From JBFWPF01 sp050250135 (GTDB lineage Bacteria; Chlamydiota; Chlamydiia; Chlamydiales; JAFEGQ01), in assembly GCA_050250135.1 (NCBI GenBank), contig JBFWPF010000014.1, positions 1-44,850 on the forward strand: a stretch of 44,850 nt of DNA, read 5' to 3'. Positions 22,585 through 30,547 of the stretch are shown piece by piece (position 1 is the first letter of the stretch; every line of letters starts with the position of its first letter). The notes under the pieces were generated by a model. It searched no databases. It worked only from the letters and a program-made list of their open reading frames with translations, and had not been told where the DNA came from. Both the position numbers and the translations under genes were made by a program.

Positions 22585-23698
22585 GGGACCCCTCCAGTTC
22601 GTAGAGGGTACACTCCAGCCCCCCATTCAATACCGGCGTTGCCTGCACAAGCGGGAGGGAAATATGATCACTTGCCCCCTCCCAACCGCTTAGAATCAGA
22701 GCAAGATGGGCCTCGCTACGTCTGATAAAATCCTGCAGCTCGCGATAGAGCGGCGGGAGGTCACCCCCCAAACGGATCCCGTAAGGGGGGTTAGCCACTA
22801 CCAGATCGGCCTTCACAGTCTCCCGCTGAAACTCCCCATAGCGGACCTCAACCCGCCGACCAATCCCTGCCCCTTGCAAGTTGGCCTTGCAGGCCGCTAC
22901 CGCCTCACCCGACTTGTCGATCCCCACTAACCTGCCAGGCAGGGGGCGTCTAGCCCCATCCCACTCGGCCCGCCGCCCCTCCCACCCCTTCTGGTCAAAA
23001 CCGGGGAGCCGCTGAAAGCCCCAACCGGTTCGAAAGAAACCAGCCGGCATATGGGAGCCGATCATAGCCGCCTCGATGAGGAGGGTGCCGCTCCCGCAGC
23101 AGGGATCGCAAAGAACCTCTTCCCCCGTGTAGCCCGCTACCATCAGCATACCGGCCGCAAGGCTCTCCTGGACGGGCGCTCGGACCGACTCCCGCCGGTA
23201 GCCCCGCTTATATAAGGGGACCCGGGAGGTGTCGTAGTAGAGGACCGCCCGCTCCCCGTCGAGGTGGAGGGCGAGCTGAACATCGGGGGTCTTCCGGTCG
23301 ACGCTCGGCCGCCACCCCCCCTCCTCCCTCAGCCTGTCGCATAGCCCATCCTTCACTACCTGAGCCGAAAACTGGGTGTTGCGCAGCTCATCGGTCACCC
23401 CGTTCACATCGACCGCCACCGTCCACCCCTGCTTGAGGTAGGGGCCCCACTCAAACCCCCGCGCCCCCTCATAAAGTTCTTTTTTTGTTTTACAGGGAAA
23501 GGCGGCGAGGGGGAGGAGGACCCGGTGGGCCATCCGGAGGCGGTAGTTGAGCGTTTCGATGACCTCTTGCCCCTTTTCGGCCACGTAGGCCCCGCCCCAT
23601 CCCCCTTTGGCTTCATACCCAAGCGACTCGATTTCAGCCACTAGCAGCGAATCGAGGCCAGGGATTGAGGTAACAAATAGGGGCACATCTTGAGTCAT
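22565..23698 (-). CDS. rlmL: RlmL-like THUMP-domain RNA guanine-N2 methyltransferase
   Basis: The 377-residue protein belongs to the COG0116 (RlmL/YpsC) group. An N-terminal THUMP region (about 40-160) is followed by a class I SAM methyltransferase domain with DPCCGSGTLLIEAAMIG near residue 230 (SAM binding) and the NPPYGIRLG catalytic motif near 320. Such enzymes make N2-methylguanosine in 23S rRNA. It lacks the second (RlmK) half of the E. coli fusion. The ATG at 23698 fits the family start (FVTSIPGLDSLL). A TATAAT box lies at 23708-23713 on the minus strand, so the leader would be very short. Confidence 0.88.
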   Translation of the reverse strand: MTQDVPLFVTSIPGLDSLLVAEIESLGYEAKGGWGGAYVAEKGQEVIETLNYRLRMAHRVLLPLAAFPCKTKKELYEGARGFEWGPYLKQGWTVAVDVNGVTDELRNTQFSAQVVKDGLCDRLREEGGWRPSVDRKTPDVQLALHLDGERAVLYYDTSRVPLYKRGYRRESVRAPVQESLAAGMLMVAGYTGEEVLCDPCCGSGTLLIEAAMIGSHMPAGFFRTGWGFQRLPGFDQKGWEGRRAEWDGARRPLPGRLVGIDKSGEAVAACKANLQGAGIGRRVEVRYGEFQRETVKADLVVANPPYGIRLGGDLPPLYRELQDFIRRSEAHLALILSGWEGASDHISLPLVQATPVLNGGLECTLYELEGSHAGASP

Positions 23699-23735
23699 AG
23701 GGAAGAAATTATACTCCCTTTCCTGTTTATCCGGT

Positions 23736-23830
23736 ATCCCGGACAATCCGAAGCCTAACCTTGGATTATCCCATTGACAAATGCTCACAGATTGGGATAA
23801 TCGGTAGTATAACCTTGGATTGTCCGGGAT
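23736..23830. promoter_or_regulatory. Promoter nested in four half-sites (operator) upstream of the AAA ATPase
   Basis: Four copies of GGATTRTCC alternate in orientation: minus at 23741-23749, plus at 23763-23771, minus at 23795-23803 (CGATTATCC) and plus at 23817-23825. The outer pair is a perfect 14-bp inverted repeat (ATCCCGGACAATCC / GGATTGTCCGGGAT). The inner pair is a perfect 10-bp inverted repeat (23764-23773 / 23793-23802). Between the inner arms, TTGACA (23774-23779) and GATAAT (23796-23801) are 16 nt apart, so the third half-site covers the -10 box. This looks like a repressor-controlled promoter. Confidence 0.65.
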
Positions 23831-23836
23831 TTGATC

Positions 23837-25006
23837 ATGTACAAGCGAGAGATAGAGGCTGAGTTAGAGGAACTTGCGAAGGGATACCCCGTGATTACCG
23901 TCACAGGTCCTCGGCAATCTGGCAAGACCACCCTTGTCAAACAGGTCTTCCCTGACAAGCCCTATGTCAACCTGGAGGACCCTGAGGCTCTCGCTGTAGC
24001 GGTCAATGACCCCCGTGCCTTTCTCCGCCGCTTTCCAAAAGGGGCTATCCTGGACGAGATCCAGCAGGCCCCCCGCCTCCTCTCTTACATCCAAGTGATC
24101 GTGGACGAGGCAGGGCAAATGGGGATGTTCATCCTTACGGGGAGCCACCAACTCCGCTTGCATGAGAGCGTTACCCAGTCGCTTGCCGGCCGAACCGCCC
24201 TCCTCTTCCTCCTTCCCCTTTCCCTCTCCGAACTCACCCAATCAGGAATCGAGCTTTCCCTCGACGAGGCCCTCTACACTGGCGGCTATCCTGGAATCTA
24301 TAGTCGACGCCTCACCCCTACCCGAACCTATCGGAATTACTTCCAAACCTACATTCAAAGGGACCTTCACCAACTGATGCACGTAAAGGACCTCACCCAG
24401 TTTAAGCGCTTTGTCGGGCTGTGCGCCGGCCGGATTGGGCAGCTCGTCAACTATGACAGCCTTGCTGGAGATGTCGGGGTATCGCCCGCTACCGTTCGGG
24501 AATGGCTCTCGATCCTCGAGGCCTCCTTTATCATTATCCGGCTCCAGCCCTACCATGAGAATTTCGGCAGGCGGATCATTAAATCACCCAAGCTCTATTT
24601 TACCGATGTTGGACTCGCCTGCTACCTGCTAGGGATCAAGAATACCACCCACGTCGCCCGCGATCCCTTGAGGGGCAATCTCATCGAGAACCTTGTCCTT
24701 CTCGAATTGATGAAAACGCGACTTAACCGGGGCTTAGACCCCCACCTTTTCTACTGGCGCGATGCCCATGGGAACGAGGTCGACTTTCTGTTCCAAGATG
24801 CCCGGGAGCTTATCGCCATAGAGGTGAAGGGGGCCCAAACCTACAATCAGCGCCTTGCAAAGGGCCTTCTCTCCTTTCAAGACCTGGTCGGAAAGCGGTG
24901 CCCCAAAGCCTACCTGATCTATGCTGGAGAGCAAGAGCAAGCCGTTGGGGAAATCGAACTTATCAACTACAAGCAAGCAGGAAGGGTGCTCAGCCCCTAT
25001 GATTAA
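23837..25006 (+). CDS. AAA-type ATPase, AAA_14/DUF4143 family
   Basis: The 389-residue protein has an N-terminal P-loop ATPase with GPRQSGKTT near residue 25, Walker B AILDEIQQAP near 72 and sensor segment FILTGSHQLRL near 98. Its C-terminal DUF4143 domain contains GNEVDFLF followed by IAIEVKG, a PD-(D/E)XK-nuclease-like pattern. These proteins are widespread in bacteria and often exchanged horizontally; their function is unclear. The ATG at 23837 is preferred over the TTG two codons earlier. It is preceded by an elaborate inverted-repeat promoter and overlaps the convergent ychF end by 4 nt. Confidence 0.88.
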   Translation: MYKREIEAELEELAKGYPVITVTGPRQSGKTTLVKQVFPDKPYVNLEDPEALAVAVNDPRAFLRRFPKGAILDEIQQAPRLLSYIQVIVDEAGQMGMFILTGSHQLRLHESVTQSLAGRTALLFLLPLSLSELTQSGIELSLDEALYTGGYPGIYSRRLTPTRTYRNYFQTYIQRDLHQLMHVKDLTQFKRFVGLCAGRIGQLVNYDSLAGDVGVSPATVREWLSILEASFIIIRLQPYHENFGRRIIKSPKLYFTDVGLACYLLGIKNTTHVARDPLRGNLIENLVLLELMKTRLNRGLDPHLFYWRDAHGNEVDFLFQDARELIAIEVKGAQTYNQRLAKGLLSFQDLVGKRCPKAYLIYAGEQEQAVGEIELINYKQAGRVLSPYD

Positions 25007-26097
25007 TTATGGAGGAAGTGGATCACGTCGCCATCCTTGACGAGGTACTCCTTCCCCTCAGAGCGGAGAAGCCCTTTTGCACGGGCGCCCGCCGTTCCGT
25101 TGCAGGCGATAAAGTCGTCGTACCCGCACACCTCAGCCCGGATAAACCCCTTCTGGATATCGGTGTGGATCTTGCCGGCCGCTTCAGGAGCAGTCGCCCC
25201 CTTTTGAACCGTCCAGGCCCGGGTCTCCTGCTCACCCGTGGTGAGGAAAGTGATCAGGCCAAGCATCTGGTAAGAGGCGCGGATGAGCCGGTTAAGCCCC
25301 GGCTCAGAAAGCCCCACATCGGCAAGAAACTCACGGGCCTCCGCCTCTTCAAGTTGCGCAATCTCCGACTCAAGCTTGTTGCAGATCGTAACGACCTGAT
25401 TGTTCTCTTTTAGGGCATGCTCCCGAACCCGCTCAACGTGGCGGTTCTCCATCGAAGGGAGATCGCCCTCACCAACGTTAGCAACGTACAGGGTCGGCTT
25501 GGCCGTTAGGAAAGGATAGCCCCGAATCGCCTCTAGCTCATCATCGGACAGGGAGAGGGCGCGGACCGGCTGATTGTCGGAGAGGTGCCTTTCGATCCTC
25601 TGCAGCGCCTCTTGCGTGCGCGCCATCTCCTTAGAACCGCGAGCCTGGCGGGCCAGTTTGGGGAGGGCATTTTGGATCATCTGGAGGTCGGCCAGGATCA
25701 GCTCCAGCTCAATCGTCTCAATATCCCCAATCGGGTCGACCATCCCCGCCACATGGACCACATCGGCCTCCTCAAAGCACCGCACCACATGGACAATCGC
25801 ATCGGTCTCTCGGATATTAGCTAAAAATTTATTGCCCAGCCCCTCCCCCTCGGCCGCCCCTTTGACAAGGCCAGCGATGTCGACAAACTCGATGGTGGTG
25901 GGGAGGATCTGGCGACTTTTAGAGATGGCGGCTAGCTTGGCCAGGCGGGGATCGGGGACGAGGACGACCCCCACATTGGGGTCGATGGTGCAAAAAGGGT
26001 AGTTTTCGGCAGGAGCCCCCTTCTGCGTCAGCGCGTTAAATAGGGTCGACTTCCCCACGTTGGGGAGGCCGACAATTCCACATGCAAGCTTGGCCAT
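25003..26097 (-). CDS. ychF: Redox-regulated ATPase YchF (Obg-like)
   Basis: The 364-residue protein is a typical YchF. It begins AKLACGIVGLPNVGKSTLFN (P-loop), with FCTIDPNVGVV, the G3 motif VDIAGLVKGAAEGEGLGN, a coiled-coil insertion around 130-200, and a C-terminal TGS domain ending with the VKDGDVIHFLHN-type strand. YchF binds ATP in preference to GTP and associates with ribosomes. The ATG at 26097 gives the family start; the upstream frame is not conserved. It is divergent from sctU with a 54-bp shared gap, as in chlamydiae, where ychF borders the T3SS cluster. Confidence 0.96.
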   Translation of the reverse strand: MAKLACGIVGLPNVGKSTLFNALTQKGAPAENYPFCTIDPNVGVVLVPDPRLAKLAAISKSRQILPTTIEFVDIAGLVKGAAEGEGLGNKFLANIRETDAIVHVVRCFEEADVVHVAGMVDPIGDIETIELELILADLQMIQNALPKLARQARGSKEMARTQEALQRIERHLSDNQPVRALSLSDDELEAIRGYPFLTAKPTLYVANVGEGDLPSMENRHVERVREHALKENNQVVTICNKLESEIAQLEEAEAREFLADVGLSEPGLNRLIRASYQMLGLITFLTTGEQETRAWTVQKGATAPEAAGKIHTDIQKGFIRAEVCGYDDFIACNGTAGARAKGLLRSEGKEYLVKDGDVIHFLHN

Positions 26098-26151
26098 AAG
26101 GGGAGAGTATAGCATAGTGTTGGGTAAAACAGCTACGGGGAAGGTCAATTA

Positions 26152-27195
26152 GTGGCCGAGAAAAGCGAAAAGGCGACCCCGAAAAAGCTGCGGGATGCCC
26201 GGAAAAAGGGGCAGGTCGCCAAGTCGCAAGACTTTCCCGCAGCGTTTACCTTTGCGGTCTCCCTCTTCCTGTTGGTGGCCTTCTCCCACTACACCTTCAA
26301 TAAGCTGACAGGCTTTATGGTGGCGATGTTCGAGTATGGCCCCCGGGTCGATGTCAAGGGGGCTCTCGGCATCCTCGGTAAGGACCTGCTCGGCCTTATC
26401 CTGGCGGTGAGTTTGCCGATCACCGGCCTTGTTTCGGCGGTGGGTGTGATCGTCAACTTCCTGATCATCGGCCCCCTCTTCTCGGTCCAGGCGATGAAAC
26501 CGGACATCAAAAAGCTCGACCCGATCCAGGGACTTCGTCAGAAGTTTAAGATGAAGACCGTGGTCGAGCTGATCAAGTCGCTGCTTAAGATCACGATCGC
26601 CGCGATCATCATCTACTTTGTGGTGAAGGGGGATATCCAGAGCATCATCAACACCGCCGCCCTCACCCCCCTCGAATCGGCCTATGTCGTGGCCGACTTT
26701 TTGAAAAAGGTGGCAATCCGGGTGGGGATCTTCTTTCTCGCCGTCGGGGTCTTTGACCTCGCCTACCAGAAGCGGGTCTTTGCCAAAGAGATGAAGATGG
26801 AAAAGTTCGAGGTCAAGCAGGAGTACAAGGACATTGAGGGGGATCCCCAGATCAAGGGACGCCGCCGCCAGATCGCCCAGGAGATCGCCTACGACGAGGG
26901 GCCGAGGGCCGCCCGCCGCGCTAAGGCCGTCGTCTCCAACCCCGAACACATCGCCGTTGCGCTGGGTTATGAGATGGAGGAGAACCCGGCCCCCTATATC
27001 CTGACCATGGGGGTGGGGCCGATAGCCGATGCGATCATCCGGATCGCTGAGGAGTACAATGTCCCGATTATGCGGAATGTAGGGCTAGCGCGACAATTGA
27101 TTGCACAAGGAGCGGTAAACCACTATATTCCTGAAGACACTTACGAAGCGGTGGCCGAAATCCTCCGCTGGGTGATTGCACTGGAGCAGAAGTGA
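26152..27195 (+). CDS. sctU: Type III secretion export-gate switch protein SctU (CdsU)
   Basis: The 347-residue protein has four hydrophobic helices in its first 210 residues and a cytoplasmic tail of the YscU/FlhB family. The autocleavage motif, NPTH in most family members, reads Asn263-Pro264-Glu265-His266 here (VVSNPEHIAVALGY). Cleavage between Asn and Pro switches substrate specificity. The start is GTG at 26152, after GGGGAAGG, giving MAEKSEKATPKKLRDARKKG, a textbook N terminus. Its stop overlaps the sctV start by 4 nt (GTGA). In chlamydiae the same order is found. Confidence 0.95.
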   Translation: MAEKSEKATPKKLRDARKKGQVAKSQDFPAAFTFAVSLFLLVAFSHYTFNKLTGFMVAMFEYGPRVDVKGALGILGKDLLGLILAVSLPITGLVSAVGVIVNFLIIGPLFSVQAMKPDIKKLDPIQGLRQKFKMKTVVELIKSLLKITIAAIIIYFVVKGDIQSIINTAALTPLESAYVVADFLKKVAIRVGIFFLAVGVFDLAYQKRVFAKEMKMEKFEVKQEYKDIEGDPQIKGRRRQIAQEIAYDEGPRAARRAKAVVSNPEHIAVALGYEMEENPAPYILTMGVGPIADAIIRIAEEYNVPIMRNVGLARQLIAQGAVNHYIPEDTYEAVAEILRWVIALEQK

Positions 27196-29327
27196 AGAAG
27201 GCTTTCGGGTCGGTATTAGGGTTTTTGGGTAGCGACAGGGCGCTAAGGAGCATCACCCGCTCGAGCGACATCGTTCTCGCCCTCTTTATCGTCGGCATCG
27301 TGATGATGATCGTGATCCGGGTCTCCCCTCACGTCATCGACCTGCTGATCGGGGTTAACCTCACCATTGCGATCGCCCTCCTCATGATCGCCCTCTACAT
27401 CCCCTCGGCGGTCCACCTCTCGATCTTCCCCTCCCTCCTTCTGGTCACCACCCTCTTTCGCCTCGGGATCAACATCGCCTCAACCCGCCTGATCCTCCTC
27501 CAGGCCTTCGCCGGCTACATCATCCAGGCCTTTGGTACCTTCGTTGTCGGTGGCAACTATGTCGTTGGGGGTGTGATCTTTTTGATCATTACCCTCGTCC
27601 AGTTCATCGTGATCGTTAAAGGTGCCGAACGGGTAGCCGAGGTTGCCGCCCGCTTTAGCCTCGATGGGATGCCGGGTAAACAGATGGCGATCGATGCCGA
27701 CCTGCGGGCCGGGATGATCGACTCCCAGACCGCCCGCCGCCTCCGAGCTGGCCTGCAAAAGGAGAGCCAGCTCTACGGCGCCATGGATGGTGCCATGAAG
27801 TTTGTCAAAGGGGATGCGATCGCCGGTATTGTGATCACCCTGATCAACATCGTCGGCGGCCTGATCATCGGCGTCACCCAAAAGGGGATGAGCGCCCTCC
27901 AGGCGGCCCAGGTCTACTCCCTCCTCTCGATCGGGGATGGCCTCGTCTCCCAGATCCCCGCCCTCCTCATCGCCCTTACCGCCGGTATCGTCACCACCCG
28001 GGTCTCCTCCGATAAGGAGGGGGAGGCCAACCTCGGCGCCGACCTCGCCTCCCAGCTCCTCAGCCAGCCCAAAGCCCTGATGATTGCAGCCGGCGTTGTC
28101 TTCCTGATGGGGTGGGTCCCCGGCTTCCCCAAGATCGTCTTCTTCCCCATGTCGGCCGTTCTAGGGTCTATCGCCTACAGCCTCTATGCTAACGCCCGCA
28201 AGGCCAAGCAGCGGACCGCCGATCGGGAGGCGGGCGCCGCCATCTCAACCGAGGTCGAGGGGCACGCCATGATCCGCGGTAAGGGGGATGAGTATGCCCT
28301 TACCCTCCCCATCATCCTTGAGATCGGCCCTACCCTCTCCCGCCTCGTCAAGCGCTCCCGTCCTGGCATGGGGCTTATCGAGGATATGATCCCCCGGATG
28401 CGGCAGGCCCTCTACCACGACATGGGGGTCCGTTTCCCGGGCGTCCATGTGCGCACCGACTCCCCCTCCCTCGGCAATGGGGAGTACCGCTTCCTCCTCA
28501 ACGAGGTTCCCGTCGTTCGCGGCAAAGTTCTCGAAGAGCACCTCCTCACCAACGAATCGGAGGAGAACCTGCGCCACTACAACATCCCCTTCACCAGCTA
28601 CAAGAACACCCTTGGCATGCCCGCTCTTTGGGTTGATAAAAAGGCCCAGCCCCTCCTCGACAAGGCAGGGATCAAGTACTGGAAGCCCCTTGAGGTGATC
28701 ATCCTCCACCTCTCCTATTTCTTCCGCAGCTATGCCGGCGAGTTTGTCGGGATCCAAGAGGTTCGGGCGATGCTCGAGTTTATCGAAAAGTCGTTCCCCG
28801 ACCTTACCAAGGAGGTCACCCGCCTTATCCCCCTCCAGAAGCTGACCGAGATCTTCAAGCGCCTTGTTCAGGAGCAGGTCTCGGTCAAGGACCTGCGCAC
28901 CATCCTCGAGTCCCTTTCCGAGTGGGCCCAGTCGGAGAAGGATACCGTCCTCCTTACCGAGTATGTCCGCTCCAGCCTTAAGCGCTACATCAGCTACAAA
29001 CACTCCCAAGGCCAATCAAGCCTTTCGGTCTATCTCCTCGACCCCGAGATCGAGGACATCGTCCGGGGTGCTATCAAGCAGACCTCGGCCGGCTCCTACC
29101 TTGCCCTCGACCCCGATTCGGTCCAGCTCATCCTCTCGGCTATGCGGAAAGTGATTGTCCCCCCCCCCCCTGGCGGGCAGCCCCCTGTCCTCATCACCGC
29201 CATCGACGTACGCCGCTTCGTCCGCAAGCTAATCGAGATGGAGTTCCCGGATGTTTCGGTGCTCTCCTACCAAGAAATTGTTCCCGAGATTCAGATCCAG
29301 CCCCTCGGCCGCATCCAACTCGGCTAA
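27192..29327 (+). CDS. sctV: Type III secretion export-gate protein SctV (CdsV/LcrD)
   Basis: The 711-residue product is a full-length FHIPEP/LcrD-family protein. Its N-terminal 330 residues hold about eight membrane helices, with family segments PSLLLVTTLFRLGINIASTR and FSLDGMPGKQMAIDADLRAG (near 155). The C-terminal cytoplasmic domain (about 360-711) forms the nonameric ring that receives chaperone-effector complexes. The GTG start at 27192 overlaps the sctU stop. It is preceded by sctU, and sctW would be next in other chlamydiae; here a minus-strand gene intervenes. Confidence 0.96.
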   Translation: MKKAFGSVLGFLGSDRALRSITRSSDIVLALFIVGIVMMIVIRVSPHVIDLLIGVNLTIAIALLMIALYIPSAVHLSIFPSLLLVTTLFRLGINIASTRLILLQAFAGYIIQAFGTFVVGGNYVVGGVIFLIITLVQFIVIVKGAERVAEVAARFSLDGMPGKQMAIDADLRAGMIDSQTARRLRAGLQKESQLYGAMDGAMKFVKGDAIAGIVITLINIVGGLIIGVTQKGMSALQAAQVYSLLSIGDGLVSQIPALLIALTAGIVTTRVSSDKEGEANLGADLASQLLSQPKALMIAAGVVFLMGWVPGFPKIVFFPMSAVLGSIAYSLYANARKAKQRTADREAGAAISTEVEGHAMIRGKGDEYALTLPIILEIGPTLSRLVKRSRPGMGLIEDMIPRMRQALYHDMGVRFPGVHVRTDSPSLGNGEYRFLLNEVPVVRGKVLEEHLLTNESEENLRHYNIPFTSYKNTLGMPALWVDKKAQPLLDKAGIKYWKPLEVIILHLSYFFRSYAGEFVGIQEVRAMLEFIEKSFPDLTKEVTRLIPLQKLTEIFKRLVQEQVSVKDLRTILESLSEWAQSEKDTVLLTEYVRSSLKRYISYKHSQGQSSLSVYLLDPEIEDIVRGAIKQTSAGSYLALDPDSVQLILSAMRKVIVPPPPGGQPPVLITAIDVRRFVRKLIEMEFPDVSVLSYQEIVPEIQIQPLGRIQLG

Positions 29328-29389
29328 TAGCCCAAGCGCATCAAGGTGGAGTCCCCGACGTCTCGGTGCTCTGGCATTGGAGCGCTAGA

Positions 29390-29539
29390 TTAGCCCTGCT
29401 CAGTGGCTTGCTTGTAAGCGTCAATCCGTTTTTGCAGGGTCGAGGTGGGGGCCGCCGGCCTCCAGGTCTTAGCGGGGGCAGCCAGCTTACTGACCGCAGG
29501 GGTAGGGGCCGCTTTCGGTGTTGCAGGAGTAGGGGCCAC
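29390..29539 (-). pseudogene. Out-of-frame C-terminal continuation of the 29487-30428 gene
   Basis: In the minus-strand frame ending with TAA at 29390-29392 the translation reads APTPATPKAAPTPAVSKLAA, then a Trp-containing Pro/Ala stretch and LQKRIDAYKQATEQG before the stop. It continues the Pro-rich style of the upstream gene, whereas the in-frame ending there (SGPYSCNTESGPYPCGQ) is untypical. One extra base near 29537 would account for it. Either a real frameshift or an assembly error. Confidence 0.45.
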
Positions 29540-30428
29540 TGGGCGGTGTTGCAGGAAGAGGGTGGGTTGGGGGTAGGGGTAATGCGGTGGCGCTCCGCTG
29601 CGGTTTCTTCAGCAAGGGAGAGTGGGGAAAGGCCTTCCTGGAGGCAAAGGGATCCGAGAGGAGCTTCTCAGGCCCATTAGGGATAGTTAAGAGCTCCTTA
29701 ACGGCCGGATACAGCGTGCTCCACCGAGACATCAGCACACAAACGCGTTGCGTAAGACGGGTTTTGAGGTCCATGTTCGCTATCAGCTCCTTGGCATCAA
29801 GGAGGGCACGCTTTACGTTCCTTTCCCAGACCGCGCTGATCTTTCCCTCATTGATGGCCTTCTCAGCGACGAGGCTAGCTACCTGCGTCAAATACCCTTC
29901 GAGGCTCCCAAGCGACTTTCGCTGCTCTACAGAGGGCTTAAGTGCATCCAGCTCGATCAACAAATCGAGGGTGCGGAGGATAAAGGGATCGGAGTCATCA
30001 AGATCTCGCCGCAGAATGTCATGGAACCACTGGTTGCCGGCCCAATTGGGAAGGGAGGCTGTCCAGATCGATTCACAGGCGATCTCCCTTCGAAAAAGGG
30101 CGACCTCGATCTTCTCAAAGTCGGCAAACTTGGGGTAATTGGCCTCTTGGGTATTAAGGGTTCTCAACAACTTACGGAAGGCACCGAAGCAGGGCCCCAC
30201 CTGTAGTTCGTAGAACCCATCCCTCTTGAGATTCTGGCTCAGTTCGGTGCATGCCCTATCGAGAGTGGCGATCGGCACCAAGAGCTTTTTTGCCTCCGGC
30301 AATTTTGCACACAACGTCTGTAGGAGCTGCTTGAGCTCGCCTGAAGCCTTATTAAACTGAGCCTCTCCCCCCTTTGCTTTCTGGAGCTGCTGATAGGGAA
30401 AGATCTTAGCGGCTAACGTAATCTCCAT
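29487..30428 (-). CDS. Hypothetical helical protein inside the T3SS cluster (C terminus probably frameshifted)
   Basis: This 313-residue protein is not recognised. Residues 1-265 are largely alpha-helical with no membrane segment or enzyme motif. The last 50 residues are Pro/Ser-rich. From about 29540 the reading frame probably shifts (see the separate entry), so the true protein may be near 345 residues. It lies on the opposite strand between sctV and sctW/copN, genes normally adjacent in chlamydiae, so it was likely inserted in this lineage. A secreted or T3SS-linked role is possible but only by location. Confidence 0.65.
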   Translation of the reverse strand: MEITLAAKIFPYQQLQKAKGGEAQFNKASGELKQLLQTLCAKLPEAKKLLVPIATLDRACTELSQNLKRDGFYELQVGPCFGAFRKLLRTLNTQEANYPKFADFEKIEVALFRREIACESIWTASLPNWAGNQWFHDILRRDLDDSDPFILRTLDLLIELDALKPSVEQRKSLGSLEGYLTQVASLVAEKAINEGKISAVWERNVKRALLDAKELIANMDLKTRLTQRVCVLMSRWSTLYPAVKELLTIPNGPEKLLSDPFASRKAFPHSPLLKKPQRSATALPLPPTHPLPATPPSGPYSCNTESGPYPCGQ

Positions 30429-30493
30429 ACTACCCCTGATTGCGTCAGGTCGAAAATAGGGCCGCCTAGAATTTGCCTCAACAAAAAAGGGAC

Positions 30494-30521
30494 TTGCACT
30501 CGCTAGCCCCTCCCCTATATG
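30494..30521 (+). promoter_or_regulatory. Candidate promoter for sctW/copN
   Basis: TTGCAC (30494-30499) and TATATG (30516-30521) are 16 nt apart, 26 nt before the ATG. A separate promoter would be needed here because the preceding gene is on the other strand. The match is moderate. Confidence 0.35.
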
Positions 30522-30547
30522 GTAAGGAAAAAGTTTGCTTACTATTT

